Source: JBOCEF01 sp047610385
GTDB lineage: Bacteria > Pseudomonadota > Alphaproteobacteria > Rhodobacterales > Rhodobacteraceae
Direction of reading: 5' to 3'
DNA: 57,523 nucleotides
NCBI GenBank assembly: GCA_047610385.1
Contig: JBLGAC010000024.1
Location: 1-57,523 of the forward strand
The notes under the pieces were generated by a model. The model was given only the letters and a program-made list of their open reading frames with translations, searched no databases and had not been told where the DNA came from. The translations under genes were made by a program, and so were the position numbers. This document shows positions 42,626 through 51,655 of the stretch, one piece after another; position 1 is the stretch's first letter; every line of letters starts with the position of its first letter.

Positions 42626-43363
42626 CTACTCTGTACGCGTGACGTTTTTTTGACGGGGACGGGTCAAACCTGCGCCAGCGTCCAGCGCTTCGCGCGTCAG
42701 GGATGCCGTGACTTCGCGCCGGCGGGCCATCGCAAAGCGGTCGATGTCGTCCACCGCGCGCTCCAACGCCGCCAGATCGCGGCCCAAATGCAGCGCCAGC
42801 AACGGCGGCACGGTGGCGCGCACCATGACCTGCCGGTCGGCAAACAGCTTGACCACAACCGCCTGCACCAGCACATCGTCAGGCCGCCCGATGCGCGCAA
42901 AGGACAGCGACGACAGCCGCGATTTCAGGTCCGGCAGCCCCGCCTTCCAACGCGACGGCGGCGTGCGGCCAGACAACAACAGCGCGCCGCCCTCCTGCCC
43001 CAACAGGTTGTACAGATGGAACAGCGTGATCTCAGCAACCGCGGGCCGCGCCAATTTGGCGATCCGGTCAGCGTCATCCACCGCCACCGCGCCCGACAGC
43101 GCCAGCGCGGGCACGTCAGCATCGGCCAGATCATCGGGGGACAAGACAACCGCGCCAGTTTCTTCGGCCCAGACATGCAGCATGTGGGTTTTGCCCGACC
43201 CTTTCGGGCCAACCAGCGCCATGCGCCCCAGCGGCCAGCCCCGCCAATTGTCGAGCACCGAGAGCGCGGCCGTGTTGGCGTCGGTTTCAAAGAACGCATC
43301 GCGGCCGCGCGCGGCGCGCACCGGCAGCGTCAGGGGCAATTGGCCCGGCGCGGGGGCGGTCAT
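42626..43363 (-). CDS. hdaA: HdaA-type regulator of DnaA inactivation
   Basis: This DnaA-like AAA+ protein stimulates DnaA-ATP hydrolysis when bound to the sliding clamp, preventing re-initiation. The 245-residue product has the clamp-binding motif QLPLTL at residues 8-13, Walker A GPKGSGKT (52-59) and Walker B AVAVDDADR. It lacks the DnaA DNA-binding domain. It overlaps the upstream permease stop (ATGA) and precedes ppk. A permease, hda and ppk in this order is common in alphaproteobacteria. Confidence 0.92.
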   Translation of the reverse strand: MTAPAPGQLPLTLPVRAARGRDAFFETDANTAALSVLDNWRGWPLGRMALVGPKGSGKTHMLHVWAEETGAVVLSPDDLADADVPALALSGAVAVDDADRIAKLARPAVAEITLFHLYNLLGQEGGALLLSGRTPPSRWKAGLPDLKSRLSSLSFARIGRPDDVLVQAVVVKLFADRQVMVRATVPPLLALHLGRDLAALERAVDDIDRFAMARRREVTASLTREALDAGAGLTRPRQKNVTRTE

Positions 43364-44484
43364 TCGCCCATCCGGCGTGGGCCAGGTTCATCAGCATCGT
43401 GATGGGTGTCGGCGCTCAGATCATCGGCGGGCGACGAGAACCCACGGTAAAGCCGCCCGTTGGTGTATTGTTCAAGCGCAAAGCGGCCCAGCACGCCAAT
43501 GCAGGCAGCCACGGGCACGGCGATCAACAGGCCGGTAAAGCCCAGCAGCGCCCCAAACGCCGACAGCGCGAACATCAGCGCCACCGGATGCAGGCCAACT
43601 GATCCGCCAACCAGCTTGGGCGTCAGCACGTTGCCTTCAACCACCTGCCCGACTGCGAACACCGCCGCAACGGCGCCGATCCACTGCCATTCGCCCCAGA
43701 ACTGCGCCGTCGCCAGCCCGATTGACACGACGCCGCCAATCAGCGCGCCCACGAACGGGATAAAGCTGAGCAGCCCGGCGAACAGCCCCACGACCAGCCC
43801 GAAATCGAGGCCCACCGCCATCAGTGCCACCGCATAGAATGCCCCAAGGATTGCACAGACTGACAACTGCCCGCGCACAAAGCCCGACAGAACCCTGTTG
43901 ATCCGCGTTGCCAGCAACCGCATCACCGGCAGATGATCGCGCGGGATCCAGTCATCCACACGCGCGACCAGCCGATCCCAATCAAGCAGCAAATAGAACG
44001 CCACCACCGGCGTGATCACCGCAAGCGTAATGAAATCGACCACGGCCATGCCGCTCGACCAGGCTTTTTCAAGGATTGTCGAGCTCCAGGTTTTCACGTT
44101 GTCGCGCAGCGCATCAAGCGCGACATCCAAGGCGGAGCCGTCCTCAAGCAAGCCGGGATGGTTTTGGACCAGAAAATCGCGAATCGCCTGTGTGTAAGTC
44201 GGCAGCAACGAAATCAGATCGCGCATCTGCACAAACATCGCCGGCACCACCATCACAATCGCCGCGCCCATCGCGCCGAACATGATCAGACAGATGATGA
44301 TGGTCGACAGCGTGCGCGACAGGCCCCGTGCCTCAAGCCGGTCAGCCAGCGGGTCGAGGAAATAGGCCAGCGCCGCGCCCGCCAGAAACGGCAGCATGAC
44401 GCCGGAGAACACCCACAGAAACGCGATCAGCGCCGCAAAGCCGATGGTCCACCAACGCACCTGTTCGCCAACGCTCAGCGTCAT
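43360..44484 (-). CDS. AI-2E family (PerM/TqsA-like) membrane protein
   Basis: This 374-residue integral membrane protein of the UPF0118/AI-2E transporter family has about 8 TM helices. The N-terminal TM pair is FAALIAFLWVFSGVMLPFLAGAALAYFLDPL. The conserved C-terminal block is FIPFVGALIGGVVSIGLATAQF with VEGNVLTPKLVGGSVGLHP. Family members have been linked to autoinducer-2 export, Na+/H+ antiport or general efflux; the substrate here is unknown. ATG 44484 has GAAGGA upstream. It is first in the permease-hdaA-ppk-ppx set. Confidence 0.9.
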   Translation of the reverse strand: MTLSVGEQVRWWTIGFAALIAFLWVFSGVMLPFLAGAALAYFLDPLADRLEARGLSRTLSTIIICLIMFGAMGAAIVMVVPAMFVQMRDLISLLPTYTQAIRDFLVQNHPGLLEDGSALDVALDALRDNVKTWSSTILEKAWSSGMAVVDFITLAVITPVVAFYLLLDWDRLVARVDDWIPRDHLPVMRLLATRINRVLSGFVRGQLSVCAILGAFYAVALMAVGLDFGLVVGLFAGLLSFIPFVGALIGGVVSIGLATAQFWGEWQWIGAVAAVFAVGQVVEGNVLTPKLVGGSVGLHPVALMFALSAFGALLGFTGLLIAVPVAACIGVLGRFALEQYTNGRLYRGFSSPADDLSADTHHDADEPGPRRMGE

Positions 44485-44607
44485 CAGCCGTCCTTCGCCT
44501 AAATATCCGGCCCGCCGCGGGCCCTGCGCATGTCCATCAACAGGTGGCCCAAGCGGGCCGTGGATGCAAGCGCGGCCAGCCCCTGATTGCACACTGCGCG
44601 CGGGCGA

Positions 44608-45294
44608 TCAGGGCATTGGCGCGCCAGCGCGCAGCAGATATGCCGCCATGTCGGCGATCCACGCGATATCTTCGGGCCGCGGCATCCCGGTTCCGGCCGC
44701 CAGCAGCAGCGCCGCATGGCCCGCGACGATCACGCCTGTGATGACCGCGTATGATGTCTTGGCCGTCTTGTGGCCATAAAGCCCCTGCGCCAACAGCCCG
44801 CCGATGATCCCGAACACCAGATCATTGGCGTGGAGCGTCGTCTCCGACACCCGCCATGTGTTGGTGCGTGCACGGTTTTTGTCAGCGCGATAGAACAGCA
44901 GCGACATCAGACCCATACCAACATAAAGGCCGAGCAGTTCGCGCGGTGCCTCGCCCACCAACACCGCCCACGCCGCCATCAGCCCCAGCGCGCCAGCGAG
45001 CGCGAAGCGCGCTCCGCGGCGCCGCAGCTTTGGCAGCCTGAGCCGACCCGGCACCAAGGCGGGCGACAGCAGCCGCGCGCGTGCCGCCATCACCCGCCCA
45101 TCGCGTCCCGGCCCGATGGCATAGGCGACGCGGGCGCGCGCGGTCGGGCGCTCAGCCCTGTGGCCGAATGCGGCGATGTGGACGAAGACATCGTCGCCCC
45201 CACCATCAGGGCGAATAAACCCAAAGCCGCGATCATCGTTCCAGGACGTCATCTCGCCGGTCCGCCCGTGCTTGCGGGACCAGGGCCAAGGCAT
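44608..45294 (-). CDS. cold-shock-domain plus DUF1294 membrane protein
   Basis: This 228-residue protein has an N-terminal cold-shock domain (GEMTSWNDDRGFGFIRP and DDVFVHIAAF, an RNP1-like GFGFI block, about 13-75). It is followed by two to four TM helices carrying the DUF1294 signature (FYRADKNRARTNTWRVSETTLH, GIIGGLLAQGLYGHKTAK). This is a known fusion, presumably a membrane-tethered nucleic-acid-binding protein, with no established function. The start codon overlaps the nadK stop by one base (TGATG), so the two are coupled. The 123-bp gap after it (44485-44607) shows nothing notable. Confidence 0.88.
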   Translation of the reverse strand: MPWPWSRKHGRTGEMTSWNDDRGFGFIRPDGGGDDVFVHIAAFGHRAERPTARARVAYAIGPGRDGRVMAARARLLSPALVPGRLRLPKLRRRGARFALAGALGLMAAWAVLVGEAPRELLGLYVGMGLMSLLFYRADKNRARTNTWRVSETTLHANDLVFGIIGGLLAQGLYGHKTAKTSYAVITGVIVAGHAALLLAAGTGMPRPEDIAWIADMAAYLLRAGAPMP

Positions 45295-46136
45295 CAGGCG
45301 AACTGCTCGCGGATCAGGCGTTCCTCCAGCCCGTGGCCGGGGTCGAACAGCAAGGTGTGGGTGATGCAGCTTTCGATGGCGATGTCGACGCGGATCACAT
45401 CGCGCACTTCGACATTGTCAGCCGTCGCGGACACGGGTCTGCGTTCTGATTCAGTGACTTCAAGCGTGACCTTCGCGTCGCGCGGCAACAACGCCCCACG
45501 CCAGCGCCGCGGCCGAAACGCTGAGATGGGCGTGAGCGCGAGGATGTCGGCATAAATCGGCAGGATCGGCCCATGCGCGGAATAGTTATAGGCCGTTGAT
45601 CCCGCAGGCGTCGCCACCATCACCCCGTCACAGACCAGTTCAGGCATGCGTTCCTTGCCGTCGATCAGAATGCGGATGCGCGCGGCTTGATGGCGTTCGC
45701 GCAGCAGCGCCACCTCGTTGATCGCCAGCGCGCTGTGCACCGATCCGTCGCGTCGATGCGCAAGCATGCGCAGCGGGTTGATCCGCGCAGGCTCAGCGGC
45801 TGCAAGACGCGCTGGCAGATTTTCGACGCGGTAGTCGTTCATCAAAAACCCCACCGTGCCGCGGTGCATGCCGTAAACTGGCACATCGCGGTCTTCGGTC
45901 GCCGCCAGGGTTTCAAGCATCATGCCGTCGCCGCCGACCGCCACGATCACATCGGCGCTGTCGATCGGATGGTTGCCATAAAGCGCCGTGAACCTGCGCA
46001 GGGCCGCCTGCGCCTGCGGTGCGGCGCTGGCGCGAAAGCAGATCCGCTCATACCCCCGCGCCCCGGTGGGGGCGCCGTCCGTAAGGGCGATAAGCTGCGA
46101 CGGATCGCCGGTTTGCGGTGAAGACATGCGCAGCAT
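45294..46136 (-). CDS. nadK: NAD kinase
   Basis: This enzyme phosphorylates NAD+ to NADP+. The 280-residue product has the GGDG motif (68-71, VAVGGDGMMLETL), the NE/D-containing LAINEVALLR block and the Gly-rich VMVATPAGSTAYNYSAHGP. The N-terminus is about 25 residues longer than usual, and ATG 46127 is an alternative start. It is divergent from glyA across 306 bp. Confidence 0.94.
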   Translation of the reverse strand: MLRMSSPQTGDPSQLIALTDGAPTGARGYERICFRASAAPQAQAALRRFTALYGNHPIDSADVIVAVGGDGMMLETLAATEDRDVPVYGMHRGTVGFLMNDYRVENLPARLAAAEPARINPLRMLAHRRDGSVHSALAINEVALLRERHQAARIRILIDGKERMPELVCDGVMVATPAGSTAYNYSAHGPILPIYADILALTPISAFRPRRWRGALLPRDAKVTLEVTESERRPVSATADNVEVRDVIRVDIAIESCITHTLLFDPGHGLEERLIREQFA

Positions 46137-46442
46137 CCAATCAGGTCCGTCGCGGTGCCGGGGGCGTGCGCACGCAAGCCACTTCGATCCCGGCAGGGTC
46201 GTCGCGAATTTGGTCGATAGTGGCGCGAGCGGCCCCGCCGTATCAAGGCGAAATGATTCGAAACCTGGTCACGTTTGATGGGCCGCGACCAAAGGTGCCG
46301 CTTGCGGCGTGTGAAAGGGTCCATTCGGGCCAAGACAACCGCGCCACCACACGTTAAACCCGGCGCAAAGCCCGCCCCCGCCACGCTGCGAGGGGGTTGG
46401 CAGATCGCCACTCGATCACTCCTCAGACCACGGAGGCAGGCC
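46137..46442. other. nadK-glyA divergent intergenic region
   Basis: This 306-bp region must carry both promoters and the glyA leader. I see no gene. I also see no match to glycine, SAM-II, SAH or cobalamin riboswitch cores. GGAGG at 46432-46436 is the glyA ribosome-binding site. Confidence 0.5.
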
Positions 46443-47738
46443 ATGGACGCCAACATGCGCGACGACGGGTTCTTTACCCAAGACATCAAGGACCGCGACC
46501 CCGAGCTCTACGCCTCAATGGCGCATGAGCTGACCCGCCAGCGCGATGAGATCGAGCTGATCGCGTCGGAGAACATCGTTTCCCGCGCGGTGATGCAGGC
46601 GCAGGGTTCAGTGCTGACCAACAAATACGCCGAAGGTTATCCGGGCCGGCGCTATTACGGCGGCTGCGAGCATGTCGACGTGGCCGAGCAGCTGGCCATC
46701 GACCGCGCCAAGCAACTGTTCAACTGCGAATTTGCCAATGTGCAGCCCCATTCGGGCAGCCAGGCGAACCAGGCAGTGTTCATGTCGCTGCTGAAGCCCG
46801 GCGACACGTTCATGGGCATGGACCTCGCCTCAGGCGGGCATCTGACCCATGGGGCCAAGCCGAACCAGTCGGGCAAATGGTTCAACGCCGTGCCCTACGG
46901 CGTGCGCCGTCAGGACAGCCGCATCGACTATGACGCGCTGGCCGCCACGGCGCTGGAGTGCAAACCCAAGCTGATCGTCGCGGGCGGCTCCGCCATTCCG
47001 CGCGACATCGACATCAAGCGCTTTCGCGAAATCGCGGACAGCGTTGGCGCGTGGCTGCATGTGGACATGGCCCATTTCGCCGGTCTGGTTGCGGGCGGCG
47101 TGATCGCCAACCCGCTGGATCATGCGCATGTGGCGACGACCACGACGCATAAAACCCTGCGCGGCCCGCGCGGCGGCATGATCCTGACCAACGACGAGGC
47201 GCTGGCGAAGAAATTCAACTCCGCCATTTTTCCCGGCCTTCAGGGCGGTCCGTTGATGCATGTGATCGCCGCCAAAGCGGTCGCATTCGGCGAGGCGCTG
47301 CGCCCTGAGTTCCGCGTCTATGCGGCTCAGGTTGTTGCCAACGCCAAGGTGCTGGCTGCGACGCTGATGTCAGGGGGCCTCGATACGGTCACCGGCGGCA
47401 CCGACACCCATGTGGTGCTGGTCGATCTGCGCCCCAAAGGCGTGAATGGCCGCGACACTGAACAGGCATTGGGCCGGGCCAACATCACCTGCAACAAGAA
47501 CGGCATCCCGTTCGATCCTGAAAAGCCGATGGTCACGTCGGGCGTGCGGCTTGGCACCCCTGCAGGCACCACCCGCGGCTTTGGTGAGGCTGAATTTGCC
47601 GCGATCGGCAAGATGATCTGCAAGGTGGTCGACGGGCTGGCCGCCAACGGCGCTGATGGCAACGCTGAGGTCGAAGCTCAGGTCAAGGCTGAGGCCAAGG
47701 CGCTGTGCAACCAGTTCCCGATCTACGAAACCCTCTGA
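46443..47738 (+). CDS. glyA: serine hydroxymethyltransferase
   Basis: This PLP enzyme interconverts serine and glycine while charging tetrahydrofolate with a one-carbon unit. The 431-residue product has the PLP-binding Lys237 in TTTTHKTLRGPRGG. It also shows ASENIVSRAVMQAQGSVLTNKYAEGYPGRRYYGG near the N-terminus and HVDMAHFAGLVAGG. ATG 46443 follows GGAGG with 6-nt spacing. A strong terminator follows, so it is monocistronic. Confidence 0.98.
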   Translation: MDANMRDDGFFTQDIKDRDPELYASMAHELTRQRDEIELIASENIVSRAVMQAQGSVLTNKYAEGYPGRRYYGGCEHVDVAEQLAIDRAKQLFNCEFANVQPHSGSQANQAVFMSLLKPGDTFMGMDLASGGHLTHGAKPNQSGKWFNAVPYGVRRQDSRIDYDALAATALECKPKLIVAGGSAIPRDIDIKRFREIADSVGAWLHVDMAHFAGLVAGGVIANPLDHAHVATTTTHKTLRGPRGGMILTNDEALAKKFNSAIFPGLQGGPLMHVIAAKAVAFGEALRPEFRVYAAQVVANAKVLAATLMSGGLDTVTGGTDTHVVLVDLRPKGVNGRDTEQALGRANITCNKNGIPFDPEKPMVTSGVRLGTPAGTTRGFGEAEFAAIGKMICKVVDGLAANGADGNAEVEAQVKAEAKALCNQFPIYETL

Positions 47739-47759
47739 TCGGATCGATCACGTTAAATT

Positions 47760-47791
47760 GGGCGCCGCGCGCGATCGCGGCGCCCTATTTT
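47760..47791 (+). terminator. intrinsic terminator of glyA
   Basis: The perfect 10-bp stem GGGCGCCGCG (47760-47769) / CGCGGCGCCC (47776-47785) is followed by TATTTTA, starting 22 bp after the glyA stop. Confidence 0.88.
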
Positions 47792-47827
47792 ATGCGCACC
47801 TGCGATCATCCAAGCCTCGGAGAAACC

Positions 47828-49132
47828 ATGACACGTTTTACCGCGTTGCTGCTCGTGCTTGCGTTGCCTGCCATGGCCATGGCCGCGGACATGCCCGCGG
47901 GCTATGGCCCGGCCCCCGATCTGCCAAAACCTGATCAGGGCCTTTTCCCCACCGTGAACATCGCCCCGGCGGCGCAATGGCGCGAAGGGGCCGGCCCGAC
48001 ACCCGCGCCGGGTCTGCGGGTGATGCGGTTCGCCGATGGGCTGGCGCATCCGCGTTGGCTGCATGTCCTGCCCAATGGCGACGTGCTGGTGGCTGAGACC
48101 GGTGCCCCGCGCCAGCCCGAAGACGGCAAGGGGCTGAAAGGCTTTGTTGCCAGGCTGATCATGAGCCGCGCCGGGGCGGTGGTGAAAAGCGCCGACCGCA
48201 TCACATTGCTGCGCGACGCCGATGGCGATGGCGTGGCAGAGCTGCGCACCCATTTCATCCAAGGGCTGCATTCGCCCGTTGGCATGGCGCTGATCGGCGA
48301 CACGCTGTTCGTGGCCAACACCAATGCGATCCTCGCGTTTCCCTATGTGCCCGGCGCCACGCGCATCGAGGCCAAGGGCCGCGTGCTGACCGAACTGCCC
48401 GGCGGGCTGATCAACCATCACTGGACCAAGACGCTGCAGGCGTCAGCCGATGGGCGGTTCCTGTTCGCAACCGTGGGGTCCAACAGCAACATCGCTGAGA
48501 ACGGGCTTGAGGCCGAAGAAGGCCGCGCCGCAATCTGGCGCATTGAGGTCGCCACCGGGCAAAAGCGCCTGTTCGCCACCGGCCTGCGAAACCCCGTGGG
48601 CATGGACATTGAACCCACCTCAGGTGCGCTGTGGACTGCGGTAAATGAGCGTGATGAGATCGGCGATGACCTGCCGCCCGACTACATGACCGCGGTGCAA
48701 GATGGCGGCTTTTACGGCTGGCCATGGAGCTATTATGGCCCGCATGTCGATCCGCGCGTCACGCCCGCGCGCCCGGACATGGTGGCAACAGCGCTTGCGC
48801 CCGATTATGCGTTGGGCGGGCACACCGCGCCGCTGGGGCTGGCGTTTTCGCGCGGCGCGGCGGCGATGCCTGCGGCATTCGCGGACGGCGCTTTCGTTGG
48901 GCAGCACGGGTCGTGGAACCGGTCTGATCTGTCGGGGTACGCGGTGATCTTCATCCCGTTTGCGAACGGTGTCCCCGCCGGGCCGCCCAGGGACGTGCTG
49001 ACCGGTTTTGTGGATGCGCGCGGCGACGCGCAGGGCCGCCCCGTCGGGGTTGCCATCGCCGGCGACGGCGCGCTGCTGGCCGCCGACGATGTCGGGAACG
49101 CGGTCTGGCGGGTGGACCGCGCGCCGAACTGA
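47828..49132 (+). CDS. PQQ-dependent aldose/sorbosone dehydrogenase-like beta-propeller protein
   Basis: This 434-residue protein of the soluble quinoprotein glucose/sorbosone dehydrogenase family has a Sec signal peptide (FTALLLVLALPAMAMA), so it is periplasmic. Landmarks are LAHPRWLHVLPNGDVLVAETG, the LYxAN-like DTLFVANTNAILAFPY, ATGLRNPVGMDIEP, GQHGSWNRSDLSGY and PVGVAIAGDGALLAADD. It probably oxidises a sugar or aldehyde using PQQ. The substrate cannot be assigned, and no pqq genes are in the window. GGAG lies 7 nt before the ATG. Confidence 0.9.
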   Translation: MTRFTALLLVLALPAMAMAADMPAGYGPAPDLPKPDQGLFPTVNIAPAAQWREGAGPTPAPGLRVMRFADGLAHPRWLHVLPNGDVLVAETGAPRQPEDGKGLKGFVARLIMSRAGAVVKSADRITLLRDADGDGVAELRTHFIQGLHSPVGMALIGDTLFVANTNAILAFPYVPGATRIEAKGRVLTELPGGLINHHWTKTLQASADGRFLFATVGSNSNIAENGLEAEEGRAAIWRIEVATGQKRLFATGLRNPVGMDIEPTSGALWTAVNERDEIGDDLPPDYMTAVQDGGFYGWPWSYYGPHVDPRVTPARPDMVATALAPDYALGGHTAPLGLAFSRGAAAMPAAFADGAFVGQHGSWNRSDLSGYAVIFIPFANGVPAGPPRDVLTGFVDARGDAQGRPVGVAIAGDGALLAADDVGNAVWRVDRAPN

Positions 49133-49192
49133 CGCCGGGTGCAGCCTAGCCGCGCGCAGCCTAAAACCCACCTTCCATGATCGCGCGCGCCG

Positions 49193-51520
49193 CTAGCGCC
49201 CGGTCATGGCAGGCGGGACGAAGGCGGTGACCTCAGGGACATCGCCTTCAAACCTCTCCAGCCGCACCAGCGCCGATTGCGCCGAAGGACCTTGGCCCAA
49301 GGCAGAGGTCCCGGCATCGCGGGTCAGCACATTGGCCGATCCGTGCTTGCAAAACGGGATCTCAGCCCCCGGATCGACCGGGTCGTACCACGCGCCCGTG
49401 GGCAGGCGCAGCACGCCGGGGCGCACGTCATCGGACAGCACCGCCCCGGCAAGACAGGCGCCCCTAGCGTTCCAGATCCGCACCACGTCGCCATCTGCAA
49501 TGCCGCGCGCGCCAGCGTCGGTTGGGTTGATTGTCACCGGTTCGCGCCCCTGCACTTTTGCGGCCATGCTGACGCGGCCGGGGTCAAGCTGCGAATGCAG
49601 CCGCGTTTCGGGCTGGTTGGTGATCAGGTGCAGTTCCTGGTCCGATGCCGCGCCCAGCCATTCCATCGGCGGGGTCCAGACTGGGTGGCCCGGCTGGCCC
49701 GGATCGCCCATGTCGGCGATGGTCTGGCTGAACAGCTCTATGCGGCCAGACGGGGTGGCCAGCGGCGCGCCGACGGGATCGGCGCGGAAATCGGCCATCA
49801 GCACGGCCTCAGCTTCGGGCGCGGGCAGGGTTGCGGTTCCCGCCTCGCGCAGGCCTTCAAGGGTGGGCAGCTCAAACCCCGCTTCGGCGGCGCGTTGGCG
49901 GGTCTGGTCCCACAGATGGCGCAGCCAATCTTCCGCGTCGCGGCCTTCGGTGAACGCGTCCCAGACCCCCAGACGGCCAGCGAGGCCCGCATAGATGTCG
50001 TAATCATTCCATGATTGCCCCACCGGTTCGGTGGCCTTGGCCGACGCGACGATCAGCGGTTCCCAATGGGTCATGGCGATGTCTGCACGCTCCAGCGGGG
50101 CGGTGGCAGGCAGCACGATGTCCGCGTGGCGCGCCATGGCGGTCCAATGGATTTCATTGACCAGCACGCAGTCAGGCGCGCGGATCGCGCGTGTCAGCCG
50201 CCCGACATCCTGATGGTGGTGGAACGGGTTGCCGCCCGCCCAGACCACCATGCGCAGGTCGGGATAAATGCGGGTTTCGCCGTCAAAGCGGTAGGTTCCG
50301 CCGGGGTTCAGCAGCGCGTCCGAAATGCGCGCGACCGGGATATGATCCTTCACCCGGTTTTCGCCCTGCGGCACGGAGGGAAATTTGAACCGGCGCACAG
50401 AATTGCCAATGCCGTTTTCAGACGCATACCCGATGCCAAACCCGCCGCCTGGCAGCCCAATCTGCCCCAGCATGGCGGCCAGCGCGATCGCGGCCCAGCA
50501 GGGCTGTTCCCCATTGTCGGCGCGTTGCAGTGACCACGCGACGGTGATCAGCGTGCGGCCCGCAGCCATGCGGCGCGCGAGGGCGCGGATGTCCTCAGCC
50601 GGGATTTCGCACAGGGGCGCGGCCCAGTCGGGGGTTTTGGGGGTCTGGTCCGTCGCGCCGGTCAGATAGGCGCGGAACCGGTCCCAGCCGGTGCAATGGG
50701 TCGACAGAAAGCCTTGATTCTCAAGCCCTGCCGAAAGCAGCGCGTGGCACAGGCCCAGCATCAGCGCGGTGTCCGACCCGGGGCGAACAGCCAGATGATC
50801 AGCGCCCAGTTCGGCCGCCAGATCCGACTTGATGGGGGATATGTTGACAAAGTCACAGCCATTGGCGCGGGCATTGCGCAGCGCCTCGGCCAGCACATGG
50901 CGCCCGACGCCGCCCGATGTCACCTGCGCGTTTTTGCGTGGCAGCCCACCAAACGCCACGATCAGGTCAGTGTGCGCCGCGATCACCGGCCAGGATGTGG
51001 CACCGTCCAGCATCAGGCTGGAAAACGGCCCCACCACATGGGGCGCCAGCGCGTTCACCGCCGCATAGGAATAATTGCCGATCGACGCGGTGTAGCCGCC
51101 CGCGCAGTTCAAAAACCGGTGGATCTGGCTTTGCGCATGGTGAAACCGCCCCGCTGAGGCCCAGCCATAGGACCCGCCATAAATCGCCTGAGGCCCGTGT
51201 TCGTCGCGGATGCGCGCGATTTCCGCCGCCGCGATGTCCAGCGCTTCGTCCCATGGAACCTCAACAAACGGCTCCTGCCCACGGCCCTGCCCGCCGGCCT
51301 TATGGCCCAGCTTCAGGAACGACGCCCGGATCGCAGGGCGGCGCACCCGCGTCGGGTGGTCAAGCGCATCAAGCCAGTTCTGCCCGATGGCTGAGGCGTC
51401 GGGATCCCCTTCCCAATCATGCAGCGCGGTCAGGCGCCCGTCACGGACCTCTGCGCGGTACGTGCCCCAATGGGTGGCAAAATGCGGGGCGGTGCGATGG
51501 GGGGGGCGGTCCTGGGGCAT
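49193..51520 (-). CDS. cytoplasmic molybdopterin oxidoreductase, BisC/TorA-DMSO reductase type
   Basis: This 775-residue enzyme belongs to the DMSO reductase family, closest in pattern to biotin/methionine sulfoxide and TMAO reductases. Landmarks are GGSYGWASAGRFHHAQSQIHRFL, the likely Mo-ligand Ser in SIGNYSYAAVN, GGNPFHHHQDVGRL and the C-terminal molydopterin-dinucleotide-binding domain (ITNQPETRLHSQLDPG). There is no N-terminal [4Fe-4S] Cys motif and no twin-Arg signal. That indicates a soluble cytoplasmic S- or N-oxide reductase rather than a respiratory periplasmic one. ATG 51520 has AAAGGA 8 nt upstream. The electron donor is not encoded nearby. Confidence 0.88.
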   Translation of the reverse strand: MPQDRPPHRTAPHFATHWGTYRAEVRDGRLTALHDWEGDPDASAIGQNWLDALDHPTRVRRPAIRASFLKLGHKAGGQGRGQEPFVEVPWDEALDIAAAEIARIRDEHGPQAIYGGSYGWASAGRFHHAQSQIHRFLNCAGGYTASIGNYSYAAVNALAPHVVGPFSSLMLDGATSWPVIAAHTDLIVAFGGLPRKNAQVTSGGVGRHVLAEALRNARANGCDFVNISPIKSDLAAELGADHLAVRPGSDTALMLGLCHALLSAGLENQGFLSTHCTGWDRFRAYLTGATDQTPKTPDWAAPLCEIPAEDIRALARRMAAGRTLITVAWSLQRADNGEQPCWAAIALAAMLGQIGLPGGGFGIGYASENGIGNSVRRFKFPSVPQGENRVKDHIPVARISDALLNPGGTYRFDGETRIYPDLRMVVWAGGNPFHHHQDVGRLTRAIRAPDCVLVNEIHWTAMARHADIVLPATAPLERADIAMTHWEPLIVASAKATEPVGQSWNDYDIYAGLAGRLGVWDAFTEGRDAEDWLRHLWDQTRQRAAEAGFELPTLEGLREAGTATLPAPEAEAVLMADFRADPVGAPLATPSGRIELFSQTIADMGDPGQPGHPVWTPPMEWLGAASDQELHLITNQPETRLHSQLDPGRVSMAAKVQGREPVTINPTDAGARGIADGDVVRIWNARGACLAGAVLSDDVRPGVLRLPTGAWYDPVDPGAEIPFCKHGSANVLTRDAGTSALGQGPSAQSALVRLERFEGDVPEVTAFVPPAMTGR

Positions 51521-51611
51521 GAAAGCGTCCTTTGTGGTGAGTTGCGCGGACGATAGCGCGGCTGCGTCGGCGCGGCAAAGCCCAACCGCATGATTGACCG
51601 CGCCGCGCCGC

Positions 51612-51630
51612 GCGGTCCACCGTGGACCGC
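51612..51630. promoter_or_regulatory. 19-bp near-perfect palindrome upstream of ybdK
   Basis: GCGGTCCAC-C-GTGGACCGC: two perfect 9-bp arms around one base. It lies in the 135-bp gap between the divergent molybdoenzyme gene and ybdK, 26 bp before the ybdK start. It fits a dimeric repressor operator controlling ybdK; an RNA hairpin in the leader is the alternative. Confidence 0.55.
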
Positions 51631-51655
51631 AAAGCAGCACGAAGGGAGAGGCCCG

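Noticed and set aside
46137..46442. Glycine, SAM or folate riboswitch upstream of glyA
   Set aside because: No recognisable conserved core on inspection. A covariance-model search would decide.
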